A program made the translations under genes and the position numbers. From assembly GCF_000828055.2 (NCBI RefSeq), contig NZ_CP010523.2, forward strand, positions 4,402,001-4,466,000: DNA of 64,000 bases, given 5' to 3'. Below, piece by piece: positions 39,376 through 53,408 of the stretch. The stretch is from Klebsiella variicola (lineage in GTDB: Bacteria; Pseudomonadota; Gammaproteobacteria; Enterobacterales; Enterobacteriaceae). The first letter of the stretch is position 1; the number at the start of each line of letters is the position of its first letter. The notes under the pieces are model-generated. The model was not told where the DNA came from and did no database searches. It saw nothing but the letters and a program-made list of their open reading frames with translations.

Positions 39376-40179
39376 TTAATCCCACTGTGGAGCCAGACCT
39401 TCCGGACTCACCAGACGATCGTTGCAGTCGAGTGCGGCGATCGCTTTACGATCTTCATCATCCAGCTGCAGATCCTGCGCTTTCAGGTTGCTGGCCAGAT
39501 TGTCACGTTTGGTGGACGATGGGATAACCGCATAGCCTTCGCCCATCGCCCATGCCAGGATAACCTGCGCTGGGGTCGCACCATGTTTCGCCGCGATGCG
39601 GGCAATCACTTCATCTTTCAGTGCCTTACCGTAGGCCAGCGTCATGTAAGAGGTGATATGGATGCCGTGCTCACGCGCCCAATCGACCACTTTACGGTTT
39701 TGCAGATACGGCGAGAGCTCAATCTGGTTAGTCGCGATATTCTCAGCGCCAACGGCGGCAATCGCGCGCTCCATCAGTGGAATAGTGAAGTTGGAGATAC
39801 CGATCTGACGGGTCAGACCCAGCTTCTTCGCTTCCATCAGGGCTGCCATAAACTCTTCAACAGCTACCGCATCGTTCGGTGACGGCCAGTGGATCAGCGT
39901 GAGATCAACATAGTCAGTGCGCAGCTTATGCAGGCTCTCTTTCAGGCTGGCGATGAGTTTGTCTTTGCTCAGGTTTTCGATCCAGATTTTGGTCGTGATG
40001 AACAGCTCATCACGCGGCACGCCGCTTTCGGCGATGGCCTGACCCACCGCTGCTTCGTTGTCATAGATTTGCGCGGTGTCGATAGCACGATAGCCCAGCT
40101 CCAGCGCGGTTTTTACGGATGCGATAACAACATCATCTTTCAGACGGAAGGTGCCAAGACCAAATGCAGGGATTGCCAT
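39376..40179 (-). CDS. dkgB: 2,5-diketo-D-gluconate reductase B (aldo-keto reductase)
   Basis: A 267-residue NADPH-dependent aldo-keto reductase that reduces methylglyoxal and 2,5-diketo-gluconate in E. coli. The catalytic tetrad is D34, Y39, K64 and H97. AKR signatures [14 protein letters not shown] (29-42) and the C-terminal [11 protein letters not shown] cofactor site are present. It is next to the rRNA operon, as in E. coli. Confidence 0.96.
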   Translation of the reverse strand: MAIPAFGLGTFRLKDDVVIASVKTALELGYRAIDTAQIYDNEAAVGQAIAESGVPRDELFITTKIWIENLSKDKLIASLKESLHKLRTDYVDLTLIHWPSPNDAVAVEEFMAALMEAKKLGLTRQIGISNFTIPLMERAIAAVGAENIATNQIELSPYLQNRKVVDWAREHGIHITSYMTLAYGKALKDEVIARIAAKHGATPAQVILAWAMGEGYAVIPSSTKRDNLASNLKAQDLQLDDEDRKAIAALDCNDRLVSPEGLAPQWD

Positions 40180-40304
40180 GATTTTCCTCGTTATTTCTTC
40201 ATTTCGGTTAACGGATGAAATTATGGCTGATGGTGTGGAGGAGAAAAAGAGCGATTAATGCAGAGGATTTTTGCTGAATTAGCAATAATAGAGAACAGAT
40301 CAAA

Positions 40305-40334
40305 CAAAAAAGCCCTGAGCAAATGCTCAGGGCT
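40305..40334 (-). terminator. Terminator of the rRNA operon
   Basis: A perfect 11-bp stem AGCCCTGAGCA/TGCTCAGGGCT (40311-40334) is followed on the minus strand by six U residues, just after the terminal tRNA-Asp. Confidence 0.95.
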
Positions 40335-40343
40335 CTTAATAAG

Positions 40344-40420
40344 TGGCGGAACGGACGGGACTCGAACCCGCGACCCCCTGCGTGACAGGCAGGTATTCTA
40401 ACCGACTGAACTACCGCTCC
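40344..40420 (-). tRNA. aspU: tRNA-Asp (GTC), distal gene of the rRNA operon
   Basis: A 77-base tRNA with encoded CCA and anticodon GTC, identical to the copy at 30894-30970. It lies 55 bases beyond the 5S gene and before the operon terminator, so it is processed from the rRNA transcript. The symbol follows the E. coli rrnH arrangement. Confidence 0.97.
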
Positions 40421-40475
40421 ACCGAATTTCTTCGCTTTATTACCACCGGTTGTCACCCCGGCTTACTGCAATTTG

Positions 40476-40595
40476 ATGCCTGGCAGTTCCCTACTCTCAC
40501 ATGGGGAGACCCCACACTACCATCGGCGCTACGGCGTTTCACTTCTGAGTTCGGCATGGGGTCAGGTGGGACCACCGCGCTAGTGCCGCCAGGCA
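40476..40595 (-). rRNA. rrf: 5S ribosomal RNA
   Basis: A 120-base gene with the standard enterobacterial ends TGCCTGGCGGC and GCCAGGCAT, which pair as helix I. Confidence 0.97.
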
Positions 40596-40620
40596 AATTC
40601 TTTGTGCTCGTCCTGTGTCT

Positions 40621-40720
40621 TTTGCGCTCATACTGCGTTGGCTGCTCTCGCGAGTGTCAGTCACATACTTATGTATGCTCCTTCCATCGCCTCGTTTGCC
40701 GCCTTGTCTCAGCGCAAAAT
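40621..40720 (-). repeat. ERIC-like palindromic element in the 23S-5S spacer
   Basis: The 23S-5S spacer is 189 bases, about twice the E. coli length as I recall it. It holds a 100-base block bounded by inverted repeats TTTTGCGCT (40621-40629) and AGCGCAAAA (40712-40720). On the minus strand the core reads GCATACATAAGTATGTGACT (40660-40679) and GCAGCCAACGCA (40635-40646), both strongly like the ERIC (intergenic repeat unit) core. It will be transcribed with the rRNA and should fold. Confidence 0.7.
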
Positions 40721-40784
40721 CCTTCGGACTCTGAATCAGAGCTGAAAATCTTCTCTCAAATCGCCAAAACATCTTCGGCGTTGT

Positions 40785-43688
<2,904 letters not shown>

Positions 43689-43865
43689 TCACAACCCGAA
43701 GATGTTTCGTAAAACATCATCGTGTCGCGAAAATTTGAGAGACTCGAACACACTTAAACAGTGTGTCGTTTCAATTTTCAGCTTGATCCAGATTTTTAAA
43801 GAGCAAAACTTCGCAGTGCACCTTTTCAGGTTCACTCTGAAGTTTTCTTGTGTTTGCAGTAAAGA

Positions 43866-43941
43866 TGGTGGAGCTATGCGGGATCGAACCGCAGACCTCC
43901 TGCGTGCAAAGCAGGCGCTCTCCCAGCTGAGCTATAGCCCC
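43866..43941 (-). tRNA. alaV: tRNA-Ala (TGC), rRNA spacer tRNA
   Basis: A 76-base tRNA with encoded CCA and anticodon TGC in loop TTTGCAC. It lies between tRNA-Ile and 23S in the 16S-23S spacer; 36 bases separate the two tRNAs, with a small hairpin AAATTTGC/GCAAATTT between them. Confidence 0.97.
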
Positions 43942-43977
43942 ATCGTTTGCAACCTCTTCAAATTTGCTTCGCAAATT

Positions 43978-44054
<77 letters not shown>

Positions 44055-44123
44055 GTAGAGGTTTTTACTGCTGTTTTTCATCAGACAATCTGTGTGAGCA
44101 CTACAAAGGCAGGTTCTTTAAGG

Positions 44124-45663
<1,540 letters not shown>

Positions 45664-45795
45664 AAGTTTGATGCTCGTGAATTAAACTTCGTAATGAATT
45701 ACGCATGTTCACTCAGAGACTTGGTATTCATTTATTGTCCGAAGACATTAAGAATCCATGTCACTTTGAGTGCCCACACAGATTGTCTGATAAAT

Positions 45796-45807
45796 TGTTA
45801 AAGAGCA
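45796..45807 (-). promoter_or_regulatory. boxA antitermination site of the rRNA leader
   Basis: On the minus strand TGCTCTTTAACA, the standard rrn boxA bound by NusB-NusE, lies between the P2 promoter and 16S. Confidence 0.93.
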
Positions 45808-45845
45808 GTTGCGACGCGCTTTAGCGCTCTGTCGCGAGGTGGCGT

Positions 45846-45873
45846 ATATTACGCTTTCCTCTTTCAGAGTCAA
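45846..45873 (-). promoter_or_regulatory. rRNA promoter P2
   Basis: On the minus strand TTGACT (45868-45873), 16 bases, then TAATAT (45846-45851), placed downstream of P1 as in E. coli rrn operons. Confidence 0.9.
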
Positions 45874-45955
45874 CCCTGAATTTCAGGATTTTTCTCTTCA
45901 ATCGAACTGGCTGTTTGTGTGAAGTGATTCACATCCGCCGTGTCGATGGAGGCGC

Positions 45956-45983
45956 ATTATAGGGAGCTCTCCGGGAATGACAA
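45956..45983 (-). promoter_or_regulatory. rRNA promoter P1 with UP element
   Basis: On the minus strand TTGTCA (45978-45983), 16 bases, then TATAAT (45956-45961) with a G+C-rich discriminator. The A+T-rich stretch at about 45986-46008 is placed as an UP element. Confidence 0.93.
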
Positions 45984-46032
45984 GCGGAAAAATACAATTT
46001 TATTTCAACCGCTCATCTTTTAAACGCAACGC

Positions 46033-46599
46033 TTATTTTTGCTGCTTTTTAATCGCCGCAGGCAACTCTGCCAGGCTATTTAGCACCCAGTCAGCCGCTT
46101 TTTCCGCTTCTTCAGTCAGGGGCTTACCGGTACGCACAAGCACTTTAGTACCGACATCTGCCGCCGCAGCAGCCTGCATATCTTCCAGTTTGTCCCCTAC
46201 CATATAGGAAGAAGCCATATCGATATGCAGATAATCGCGGGCGGAGATCAGCATCCCCGGATGCGGTTTACGACAATCACAGGTCTGACGGTACTCTTCC
46301 ACCGCACCCTGCGGGTGATGCGGGCAATAGTAGATACCGTCCAGGTCGACGCCACGATCGGCCAGAGACCAGTCCATCCATTCGGTCAGCGTTTCAAACT
46401 GGGCTTCGGTAAATTTACCGCGAGCAATACCGGACTGGTTAGTGACCAGCACCAGCGCATAGCCCATCTCTTTTAGTTCGCGCATCGCGTCAATGACGCC
46501 ATCGATAAATTCAAAATTGTCGATTTCGTGGACGTAGCCATGATCGACATTAATAGTGCCGTCACGGTCGAGAAAAATTGCGGGTACTGACTTTGCCAC
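46033..46599 (-). CDS. gmhB: D-glycero-beta-D-manno-heptose 1,7-bisphosphate 7-phosphatase
   Basis: HAD-superfamily phosphatase, 188 residues from the GTG at 46597-46599 (reads MAKSVPAIF as in E. coli) behind CAGGAG. Catalytic D11 and D13 (DRDGT) and zinc ligands C92, H94, C107 and C109 are visible. It removes the 7-phosphate in ADP-heptose synthesis, in the same pathway as gmhA at 24 kb. A longer frame to 46650 is not conserved. The rRNA P1 promoter lies about 50 bases after its stop on the same strand. Confidence 0.95.
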   Translation of the reverse strand: MAKSVPAIFLDRDGTINVDHGYVHEIDNFEFIDGVIDAMRELKEMGYALVLVTNQSGIARGKFTEAQFETLTEWMDWSLADRGVDLDGIYYCPHHPQGAVEEYRQTCDCRKPHPGMLISARDYLHIDMASSYMVGDKLEDMQAAAAADVGTKVLVRTGKPLTEEAEKAADWVLNSLAELPAAIKKQQK

Positions 46600-46687
46600 C
46601 GGTTTGCTCCTGAAAAAGGCTAGTGCCGTTAGTATCGCATGTTTCAGCATGCAAGAAAGTGCTCATTATAAAGAGTCAGATTGATTT

Positions 46688-46711
46688 AGACGTCTGGATG
46701 CCTTAACATCC
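46688..46711 (+). promoter_or_regulatory. MetJ operator (tandem met boxes) of metNIQ
   Basis: AGACGTCT (46688-46695) is a perfect met box, followed in register by GGATGCCT (5 of 8 matches) and TAACATCC (4 of 8). Tandem 8-base boxes are how MetJ-SAM binds. A TATAAA at about 46666 may be the -10 just upstream. Confidence 0.88.
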
Positions 46712-46787
46712 ATTTCATTGACAGGCATCGCCTGGATACGGCAGAAGAAAATGCCACGGCAAACGGCTAAACGATAATAAATAACTG

Positions 46788-47819
46788 ATGATTAAACTTT
46801 CCAATATCACCAAAGTGTTCCAGCAGGGGAATCGCAGCATTCAGGCGCTGAATAACGTCAGCCTGCATGTCCCTGCCGGACAAATTTATGGCGTCATCGG
46901 TGCCTCCGGCGCCGGTAAAAGTACGCTGATTCGCTGCGTCAACCTGCTGGAGCGCCCGACCGAGGGCAGCGTACAGGTTGACGGTCAGGAATTGACTGCA
47001 CTGTCGGAAAAAGAGCTAACCCGTGCGCGCCGTCAGATTGGCATGATTTTCCAGCATTTTAACCTGCTGGCCTCCCGGACCGTTTTCGGCAACGTCGCGT
47101 TGCCCCTGGAACTGGATAACACCCCGCAGGCAGAAATCAAACGTCGTGTGACGGAGCTGCTGGATCTCGTCGGCCTGGGTGATAAGCACGACAGCTACCC
47201 GGCTAATCTCTCCGGTGGCCAGAAACAGCGCGTCGCCATTGCCCGCGCACTGGCCAGCAATCCTAAGGTATTGCTGTGCGATGAAGCCACCAGCGCTCTC
47301 GACCCAGCCACCACCCGTTCCATTCTCGAACTGCTGAAAGACATTAACCGTCGTCTGGGACTGACCATTCTGCTAATCACCCACGAAATGGATGTGGTGA
47401 AACGCATCTGCGACTGCGTGGCGGTGATTAGCAACGGCCAGCTTATTGAGCAGGACACGGTGAGCGAAGTCTTCTCCCATCCGAAGACGCCGCTGGCCCA
47501 GCAGTTTATTCAGTCCACGCTGCACCTGGATATTCCGGATGACTACCAGGCACGCCTGAAACCTACCGCCGCAGCGGACAGTGTACCGATGCTGCGCATG
47601 GAATTTACCGGCCACTCCGTCGATGCGCCGCTGCTCTCTGAAACCGCGCGTCGCTTCAATGTGAATAACAACATTATCAGCGCGCAGATGGATTATGCCG
47701 GCGGGGTGAAGTTCGGCATCATGCTCACCGAAATGCACGGTACACAGGAAGACACTCAGGCGGCCATCGCCTGGCTGCAGGAACATCATGTAAAAGTAGA
47801 GGTATTGGGTTATGTCTGA
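46788..47819 (+). CDS. metN: Methionine ABC importer ATP-binding protein
   Basis: A 343-residue ABC ATPase. Walker A is GASGAGKST (38-46), the signature LSGGQ is near 140, and Walker B is [11 protein letters not shown]. The C-terminal NIL domain (about 265-343) binds methionine and inhibits uptake (transinhibition). It overlaps metI by 8 bases. Repression by MetJ is expected from the upstream boxes. Confidence 0.97.
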   Translation: MIKLSNITKVFQQGNRSIQALNNVSLHVPAGQIYGVIGASGAGKSTLIRCVNLLERPTEGSVQVDGQELTALSEKELTRARRQIGMIFQHFNLLASRTVFGNVALPLELDNTPQAEIKRRVTELLDLVGLGDKHDSYPANLSGGQKQRVAIARALASNPKVLLCDEATSALDPATTRSILELLKDINRRLGLTILLITHEMDVVKRICDCVAVISNGQLIEQDTVSEVFSHPKTPLAQQFIQSTLHLDIPDDYQARLKPTAAADSVPMLRMEFTGHSVDAPLLSETARRFNVNNNIISAQMDYAGGVKFGIMLTEMHGTQEDTQAAIAWLQEHHVKVEVLGYV

Positions 47820-48465
47820 GGCAATGATGTGGCTGCTGTTGCGCGGCGTATGGGAAACGCTGGCAATGACCTTTGTCTCCGGCTTCTTCGGTTTTGTCCT
47901 TGGTCTGCCGGTGGGCGTGCTGCTGTATGTGACCCGGCCGGGGCAAATCGTCGCCAATGCCAAACTGTACCGTACTCTGTCGGCGCTGGTGAACATTTTC
48001 CGTTCCATTCCGTTCATTATCCTGCTGGTCTGGATGATCCCGTTTACCCGCGTAATCGTCGGCACCTCGATCGGCCTGCAGGCGGCAATCGTTCCGCTGA
48101 CGGTGGGCGCCGCGCCGTTTATCGCCCGCATGGTGGAGAACGCCCTGCTGGAGATCCCGACCGGGCTCATCGAAGCTTCCCGCGCGATGGGCGCCACACC
48201 GCTGCAGATCGTCCGCAAGGTTCTGCTGCCTGAAGCGCTGCCGGGGCTGGTCAACGCCGCCACCATCACGCTTATTACCCTGGTAGGCTACTCCGCCATG
48301 GGCGGCGCGGTGGGCGCCGGTGGTCTGGGGCAGATTGGTTATCAGTACGGTTATATCGGCTACAACGCAACGGTGATGAATACCGTACTGGTGTTACTGG
48401 TTATTCTGGTTTATTTAATTCAATTCTCTGGCGATCGTATCGTCCGGGCTGTGACTCATAAATAA
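47812..48465 (+). CDS. metI: Methionine ABC importer permease
   Basis: A 217-residue inner-membrane permease with five hydrophobic segments. The coupling (EAA) loop [15 protein letters not shown] near residue 120 contacts MetN. It imports D- and L-methionine with MetN and MetQ. It starts inside the metN end and metQ follows after 43 bases. Confidence 0.97.
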   Translation: MSEAMMWLLLRGVWETLAMTFVSGFFGFVLGLPVGVLLYVTRPGQIVANAKLYRTLSALVNIFRSIPFIILLVWMIPFTRVIVGTSIGLQAAIVPLTVGAAPFIARMVENALLEIPTGLIEASRAMGATPLQIVRKVLLPEALPGLVNAATITLITLVGYSAMGGAVGAGGLGQIGYQYGYIGYNATVMNTVLVLLVILVYLIQFSGDRIVRAVTHK

Positions 48466-48508
48466 CGTTATTGGCAGACAACACTCATTCTTACAGGAAG
48501 GAAATAAC

Positions 48509-49324
48509 ATGGCCTTTAATTTCAAAACCTTTGCGGCAGTTGGCGCGTTAATCGGTTCTCTGGCGCTGGTGGGTTGCGGTCAGGATGAAAAAGATCCGAA
48601 TCATATTAAAGTCGGCGTTATCGTCGGGGCGGAACAGCAGGTCGCTGAAGTTGCGCAGAAAGTGGCAAAAGAGAAGTATGGTCTCGATGTTGAGCTGGTG
48701 ACCTTCAACGATTACGTGCTGCCAAACGAAGCGCTAAGCAAAGGCGATATCGACGTGAACGCCTTCCAGCATAAACCGTATCTCGACCAGCAGATTAAAG
48801 ACCGTGGCTATAAGCTGGTCTCCGTTGGCAACACCTTCGTCTATCCGATCGCGGGTTACTCGAAGAAAATCAAATCGCTGGACGAACTGCAGCCGGGCTC
48901 GCAGATCGCCGTCCCGAACGATCCGACTAACCTCGGCCGTTCCCTGCTGCTGCTGCAGCAGGTGGGTCTGATCAAACTGAAAGACGGCGTGGGCCTGCTG
49001 CCGACCTCGCTGGATATCGTCGAAAACCCGAAAAACCTGAAAATTGTTGAACTGGAAGCGCCACAGCTGCCGCGTTCGCTGGACGACGCACAGATTGCGC
49101 TGGCCGTCATCAACACCACTTACGCCAGCCAGATTGGCCTGACCCCGGCGAAAGACGGTATCTTTGTTGAAGGCAAAGAGTCTCCTTACGTGAACCTGAT
49201 TGTGGCGCGTGAAGACAATAAAGATGCTGAGAATGTGAAGAAATTCGTTCAGGCTTACCAGAGCGATGAAGTTTACGAAGCGGCGAACAAGATCTTTAAC
49301 GGCGGCGCAGTGAAAGGCTGGTAA
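48509..49324 (+). CDS. metQ: Methionine-binding lipoprotein MetQ
   Basis: A 271-residue substrate-binding lipoprotein (NlpA family). The lipobox is LVGC with C23 as the lipidated cysteine, followed by GQDE. The IKVGVIVGAEQQVAEVA start of the periplasmic domain is typical. It delivers methionine to MetNI. AGGAAGG precedes the ATG and a hairpin terminator follows. Confidence 0.97.
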   Translation: MAFNFKTFAAVGALIGSLALVGCGQDEKDPNHIKVGVIVGAEQQVAEVAQKVAKEKYGLDVELVTFNDYVLPNEALSKGDIDVNAFQHKPYLDQQIKDRGYKLVSVGNTFVYPIAGYSKKIKSLDELQPGSQIAVPNDPTNLGRSLLLLQQVGLIKLKDGVGLLPTSLDIVENPKNLKIVELEAPQLPRSLDDAQIALAVINTTYASQIGLTPAKDGIFVEGKESPYVNLIVAREDNKDAENVKKFVQAYQSDEVYEAANKIFNGGAVKGW

Positions 49325-49349
49325 TCTTTTCTCACCGTAATATCATTCA

Positions 49350-49370
49350 GGACGGGCTTCACGCCCGTCT
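49350..49370 (+). terminator. Terminator of metNIQ
   Basis: GACGGGC (49351-49357) pairs with GCCCGTC (49363-49369) over five bases, with TTGTCATTT after it. It lies 26 bases past the metQ stop. Confidence 0.8.
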
Positions 49371-49431
49371 TGTCATTTATGCAAGCACCTGATTCAATAA
49401 CGCCCTGTTTTTTATTCATTGAGGAAATACT

Positions 49432-49839
49432 ATGCGTGCTTTACCGGTCTGTTTGTTAGCACTCATGTTAAGCGGTTGTTCCATGCTAAGCAGATCCCCC
49501 GTTGAACCTGTTCAAAGCACTGCAACCCCCCCGGTTAAATCTGAGCCGAGCAAACCACGCGCAACCCGTCCGGCGCCGGTACGTATTTATACCGATGCGT
49601 CAGAGCTGGTGGGAAAACCGTTCCGCGATCTGGGTGAAGTGACTGGTGAGTCATGCCAGGCCTCAAATCAGGATTCTCCGCCGAACATCCCAACCGCCCG
49701 CAAGCGTCTGCAGGTGAATGCGGCACGCATGAAAGCCAATGCCGTCCTGCTTCACCGCTGCGAAGTGACCAGCGGCACGCCAGGCTGCTACCGTCAGGCG
49801 GTTTGTCTGGGCTCGGCGCTTAACGTTTCGGCACAATGA
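49432..49839 (+). CDS. rcsF: Rcs stress sensor lipoprotein RcsF
   Basis: A 135-residue outer-membrane lipoprotein: lipobox LSGC (C16), then a proline-rich linker (about 25-50) and a small domain with four cysteines (in GESCQ, HRCEV, GTPGCY and AVCLG) that form the two known disulfides. It senses envelope and LPS damage and signals through IgaA to the Rcs phosphorelay, which controls capsule. It overlaps trmO by four bases (ATGA), so the two are coupled. Confidence 0.96.
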   Translation: MRALPVCLLALMLSGCSMLSRSPVEPVQSTATPPVKSEPSKPRATRPAPVRIYTDASELVGKPFRDLGEVTGESCQASNQDSPPNIPTARKRLQVNAARMKANAVLLHRCEVTSGTPGCYRQAVCLGSALNVSAQ

Positions 49840-50543
49840 GTGCATTCCAGTTCGCGCAGATAGGCGTTATCCGCTCGCCGTATAAAGAGAAATTTGCCGT
49901 TCCTCGCCAGCCTGGTCTGGTGAAACACGGCGGCGGAGAACTGCATCTGGTTGCGCCCTACAACCAGGCCGACGCCGTGCGAGGCCTGGAAAACTTCAGC
50001 CATCTGTGGATCCTGTTTGTGTTTCATCAGACCATGGAAGGCGGTTGGCGTCCGACGGTGCGCCCTCCCCGACTGGGAGGCAATGCGCGGATGGGCGTCT
50101 TCGCCACCCGTTCGACGTTTCGCCCCAACCCCATCGGCATGTCGCTGGTTGAGCTGAAAGGCGTTCGCTGCCAGAAGGATCAGGTGATCCTGGAACTCGG
50201 TAGCCTCGATCTCGTCGACGGGACGCCGGTGGTTGATATCAAACCGTATCTTCCTTTCGCCGAAGCCCTGCCGGATGCCAGCGCCAGCTATGCGCAACAG
50301 GCGCCGCTGGCGGGTATGAACGTCAGTTTTACACCGGAAACAGAAGCACAGTTACTGACCCTGGAAAAACGCTACCCGCATATCAAAGCGTTTATCCGCG
50401 AAGTATTGGCGCAGGATCCGCGCCCGGCCTACCGTAAAGAGGAAGAAGCAGGAAAAAATTATGCCGTCTGGTTGCTGGATTTCAACGTCCGCTGGCGGGT
50501 GGTTGCCTCTGGTTTTGAAGTCTTTGCCCTCGAAGCGCGCTAA
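49836..50543 (+). CDS. trmO: tRNA (N6-threonylcarbamoyladenosine-37 N6)-methyltransferase TrmO
   Basis: A 235-residue protein (YaeB/TsaA family) that methylates t6A37 to m6t6A in tRNA-Thr(GGU). The unusual beta-barrel SAM domain covers about 5-145, with PYKEKFAVPRQPG and RSTFRPNPIG as family signatures; the C-terminal domain follows. It is coupled to rcsF by a 4-base overlap. Confidence 0.94.
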   Translation: MSAFQFAQIGVIRSPYKEKFAVPRQPGLVKHGGGELHLVAPYNQADAVRGLENFSHLWILFVFHQTMEGGWRPTVRPPRLGGNARMGVFATRSTFRPNPIGMSLVELKGVRCQKDQVILELGSLDLVDGTPVVDIKPYLPFAEALPDASASYAQQAPLAGMNVSFTPETEAQLLTLEKRYPHIKAFIREVLAQDPRPAYRKEEEAGKNYAVWLLDFNVRWRVVASGFEVFALEAR

Positions 50544-50656
50544 TTTTATTTTTCCTCTCTTTTGGCATCTTTGCCACACTGGTAAACTAAACCACTTTTT
50601 TTGTTTCAGGCTGGGCAACCAGCCTGTTCCGCTCGTTTAACTGGAACCGTTACAAC

Positions 50657-52375
50657 ATGCGTACTAGCCAATATCTGCTCTCCACTCTGAAGGAGACACC
50701 TGCCGACGCCGAGGTAATCAGCCACCAGCTGATGCTGCGCGCCGGGATGATCCGCAAGCTGGCCTCCGGGTTATACACCTGGCTGCCGACCGGCGTGCGC
50801 GTCCTGAAAAAAGTCGAAAACATCGTGCGTGAAGAAATGAATAATGCCGGTGCGATCGAGGTGTTAATGCCGGTCGTTCAGCCTTCTGAACTGTGGCAGG
50901 AGAGCGGTCGCTGGGAGCAGTATGGCCCGGAGCTGCTGCGCATTGCCGATCGTGGCGATCGCCCGTTTGTCCTCGGTCCAACCCACGAAGAGGTCATTAC
51001 CGATCTGATCCGCAACGAGCTGAACTCCTATAAGCAGTTGCCGCTGAACTTCTATCAGATCCAGACCAAATTCCGCGACGAAGTGCGCCCGCGTTTCGGC
51101 GTGATGCGCTCCCGTGAATTCCTGATGAAAGATGCTTACTCTTTCCATACCTCTCAGGAATCGCTGCAGGAAACCTACGACGCGATGTATACCGCTTACA
51201 GCAAAATCTTCAGTCGTATGGGGCTGGATTTCCGTGCGGTACAGGCTGACACCGGTTCTATCGGCGGCAGCGCCTCTCATGAATTCCAGGTGCTGGCGCA
51301 GAGCGGCGAAGACGATGTGATCTTCTCCGACAGCTCCGACTACGCGGCAAACATCGAGTTTGCGGAAGCCGTTGCGCCAAAAGAGCCGCGCGCAGCCGCC
51401 ACCCAGGAGATGACCCTGGTTGATACGCCGAACGCCAAAACCATCGCCGAGCTGGTTGAGCAGTTCGACCTGCCGATCGAAAAAACCGTGAAGACCCTGC
51501 TGGTGAAAGCGGTTGAAGGTAGCGCCTCCCCGCTGGTTGCCCTGCTGGTGCGCGGCGATCACGAGCTGAACGAAGTGAAAGCGGAAAAACTGCCGCAGGT
51601 CGCCAGCCCGCTGACCTTCGCCACCGAAGAAGAGATCCGCGCTCTGGTGAAAGCGGGTCCGGGCTCCCTGGGTCCGGTGAACCTGCCGATCCCGGTGGTT
51701 ATCGACCGTACCGTCGCGGTAATGAGCGATTTCGCCGCTGGCGCTAACATCGATGGCAAACACTACTTCGGCATCAACTGGGATCGCGACGTCGCGACTC
51801 CGGAAGTTGCTGATATTCGTAACGTCGTTGCCGGCGATCCGAGCCCGGACGGCAAGGGTACTCTGCTTATCAAGCGCGGTATCGAAGTGGGCCACATCTT
51901 CCAGCTGGGTACTAAGTACTCTCAGGCGATGAATGCCGCAGTTCAGGGCGAAGATGGCCGTAACCAGATCCTGACCATGGGCTGCTACGGTATCGGGGTG
52001 ACCCGCGTGGTGGCCGCCGCCATTGAGCAAAACTTTGACGATCGCGGGATTATCTGGCCAGACGCCATCGCGCCGTTCCAGGTGGCAATTCTGCCGATGA
52101 ATATGCACAAGTCCTATCGCGTGCAGGAGCTGGCGGAGAAGCTGTACGCCGAGCTGCGTGCGCACGGCATCGATGTGCTGATGGACGACCGTAAAGAGCG
52201 TCCGGGCGTGATGTTCGCCGATATGGAGCTGATCGGTATTCCGCACACCATCGTGCTGGGCGATCGGAACCTCGATAACGATGATATCGAATACAAGTAT
52301 CGTCGCAATGGTGAGAAGCAGCTGATTAAAACCGGTGATATCGTGGAATATCTGGTTAAAGCGATAAAAGGCTAA
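50657..52375 (+). CDS. proS: Prolyl-tRNA synthetase
   Basis: A 572-residue class II synthetase. Motif 2 is around [17 protein letters not shown] (137-153), an editing (INS) domain fills about 224-407, motif 3 is [13 protein letters not shown] near 440, and the anticodon-binding domain is C-terminal. The long bacterial type clears mischarged Ala-tRNA-Pro. It is a single gene with its own strong terminator. Confidence 0.97.
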   Translation: MRTSQYLLSTLKETPADAEVISHQLMLRAGMIRKLASGLYTWLPTGVRVLKKVENIVREEMNNAGAIEVLMPVVQPSELWQESGRWEQYGPELLRIADRGDRPFVLGPTHEEVITDLIRNELNSYKQLPLNFYQIQTKFRDEVRPRFGVMRSREFLMKDAYSFHTSQESLQETYDAMYTAYSKIFSRMGLDFRAVQADTGSIGGSASHEFQVLAQSGEDDVIFSDSSDYAANIEFAEAVAPKEPRAAATQEMTLVDTPNAKTIAELVEQFDLPIEKTVKTLLVKAVEGSASPLVALLVRGDHELNEVKAEKLPQVASPLTFATEEEIRALVKAGPGSLGPVNLPIPVVIDRTVAVMSDFAAGANIDGKHYFGINWDRDVATPEVADIRNVVAGDPSPDGKGTLLIKRGIEVGHIFQLGTKYSQAMNAAVQGEDGRNQILTMGCYGIGVTRVVAAAIEQNFDDRGIIWPDAIAPFQVAILPMNMHKSYRVQELAEKLYAELRAHGIDVLMDDRKERPGVMFADMELIGIPHTIVLGDRNLDNDDIEYKYRRNGEKQLIKTGDIVEYLVKAIKG

Positions 52376-52388
52376 GCAACCACCTCAG

Positions 52389-52420
52389 GGCCCTGAACGG
52401 ATGTCAGGGCCTTTTTTTTT
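52389..52420 (+). terminator. Intrinsic terminator of proS
   Basis: GGCCCTGA (52389-52396) pairs with TCAGGGCC (52404-52411), followed by nine T residues. It lies 13 bases after the stop and 16 before the yaeF start. Confidence 0.95.
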
Positions 52421-52435
52421 ACAAGGAAAGTACCC

Positions 52436-53278
52436 ATGACTGCACCTATCCTCAGCAGCGGATTGCTTACTTCCGCCCTGCTGCTGCTTACCGCCTGCAC
52501 CATAGACGTCGGCCGCAGCGCCGCTTCCGCATCCGCTACCGAGGGCCGCTCCCCGCCATGGGCTGTCACTCTCCAGCGTCAAAGCTCGATTGCCGGCAGC
52601 GGGCTCCACGAAATTGACGAAAGCGATCTCCGTTCCGGCGACCTGCTCTTCTCGTCCAGCCTGGGTATCACTTCGCTTGGGATCCGCGCCTTCAGCGCCT
52701 CTTCCGTTAGCCACGTCGCACTGTATCTTGGCGAGGGTCAGATCGCGGAAGCCACCGGCGCTGGCGTACAGGTGATTTCTGTTCAGCAGGCGCTGGCGCA
52801 TAGCGATAAACTCTTTGCCCTCAGGGTGCCCGACCTGACGCCGGACCAGGCAACGGCGATGAAAAATTTTGTCTGGCAGGTCAAAGACAGCGGGTATAAC
52901 TATCGCGGCATTATTCAGTTTATCCCTTATATGGTCACCAAACCGCTCTGCTCGCTCAACCCTTTCTCGCGTAACTTTCGTCAGCAGTGCGTGAGCGGCC
53001 TGGCCAAAGCGCAACTGGGCGATGCGGCAAGCGCCGACAAGAAAGCGTGGTTTTGCTCGGAGTTTGTCAGCGAGGCCTTCGTCAGAGCCGGGCATCCGCT
53101 GACCCTGGCGCAGGCGGCGTGGATAAGTCCTTCCGATCTGCTGCACATGCGGGAAGGAGACGTCGCCACGTTTAAACCCGAAACGCAGCTACAGTATGTC
53201 GGGCATCTGAAACTGGGCGTTTATCTTCAGGCCGGGAAGCTGGTGGGGCTGAATAAACCGAAGGACGATGCGGAGTAA
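52436..53278 (+). CDS. yaeF: YaeF family permuted papain-like lipoprotein
   Basis: A 280-residue predicted lipoprotein: the signal peptide ends LLLLTAC with the lipobox Cys near residue 21. The permuted NlpC/P60 (papain-like, DUF830/YiiX) core shows GDLLFSSS, SVSHVALYLG with the catalytic His, and WFCSEFVSEAF with the catalytic Cys. The circular permutation puts Cys after His. The substrate is unknown; amidase or peptidase action in the envelope is likely. AAGGAAAG precedes the ATG. Confidence 0.88.
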   Translation: MTAPILSSGLLTSALLLLTACTIDVGRSAASASATEGRSPPWAVTLQRQSSIAGSGLHEIDESDLRSGDLLFSSSLGITSLGIRAFSASSVSHVALYLGEGQIAEATGAGVQVISVQQALAHSDKLFALRVPDLTPDQATAMKNFVWQVKDSGYNYRGIIQFIPYMVTKPLCSLNPFSRNFRQQCVSGLAKAQLGDAASADKKAWFCSEFVSEAFVRAGHPLTLAQAAWISPSDLLHMREGDVATFKPETQLQYVGHLKLGVYLQAGKLVGLNKPKDDAE

Positions 53279-53375
53279 AGAAAAGATTTGCGCTTTTCCG
53301 CCAGCCAGACCCACGCTCACTCTGTATATGACAGGGCGAATAGCAGGAGCAAGTAGGGGGACTGTGTGGGATCAT

Positions 53376-53400
53376 CCCCTGCCCGTTTCCCGGGCAGGGG
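53376..53400. other. Strong hairpin between yaeF and nlpE
   Basis: CCCCTGCCCG (53376-53385) pairs perfectly with CGGGCAGGGG (53391-53400) over five bases, between convergent genes. No U-tract follows on either strand, so it may protect 3' ends rather than terminate. Confidence 0.5.
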
Positions 53401-53408
53401 CCTGACAA

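Noticed and set aside
50864-52246. Minus-strand frame of 460 codons antisense to proS
   Set aside because: Lies wholly within proS, and its composition is that of a mirrored coding frame.
53376-53400. Intrinsic terminator for nlpE or yaeF
   Set aside because: The stem is perfect but no U-tract follows on either strand, so it is recorded as a hairpin only.
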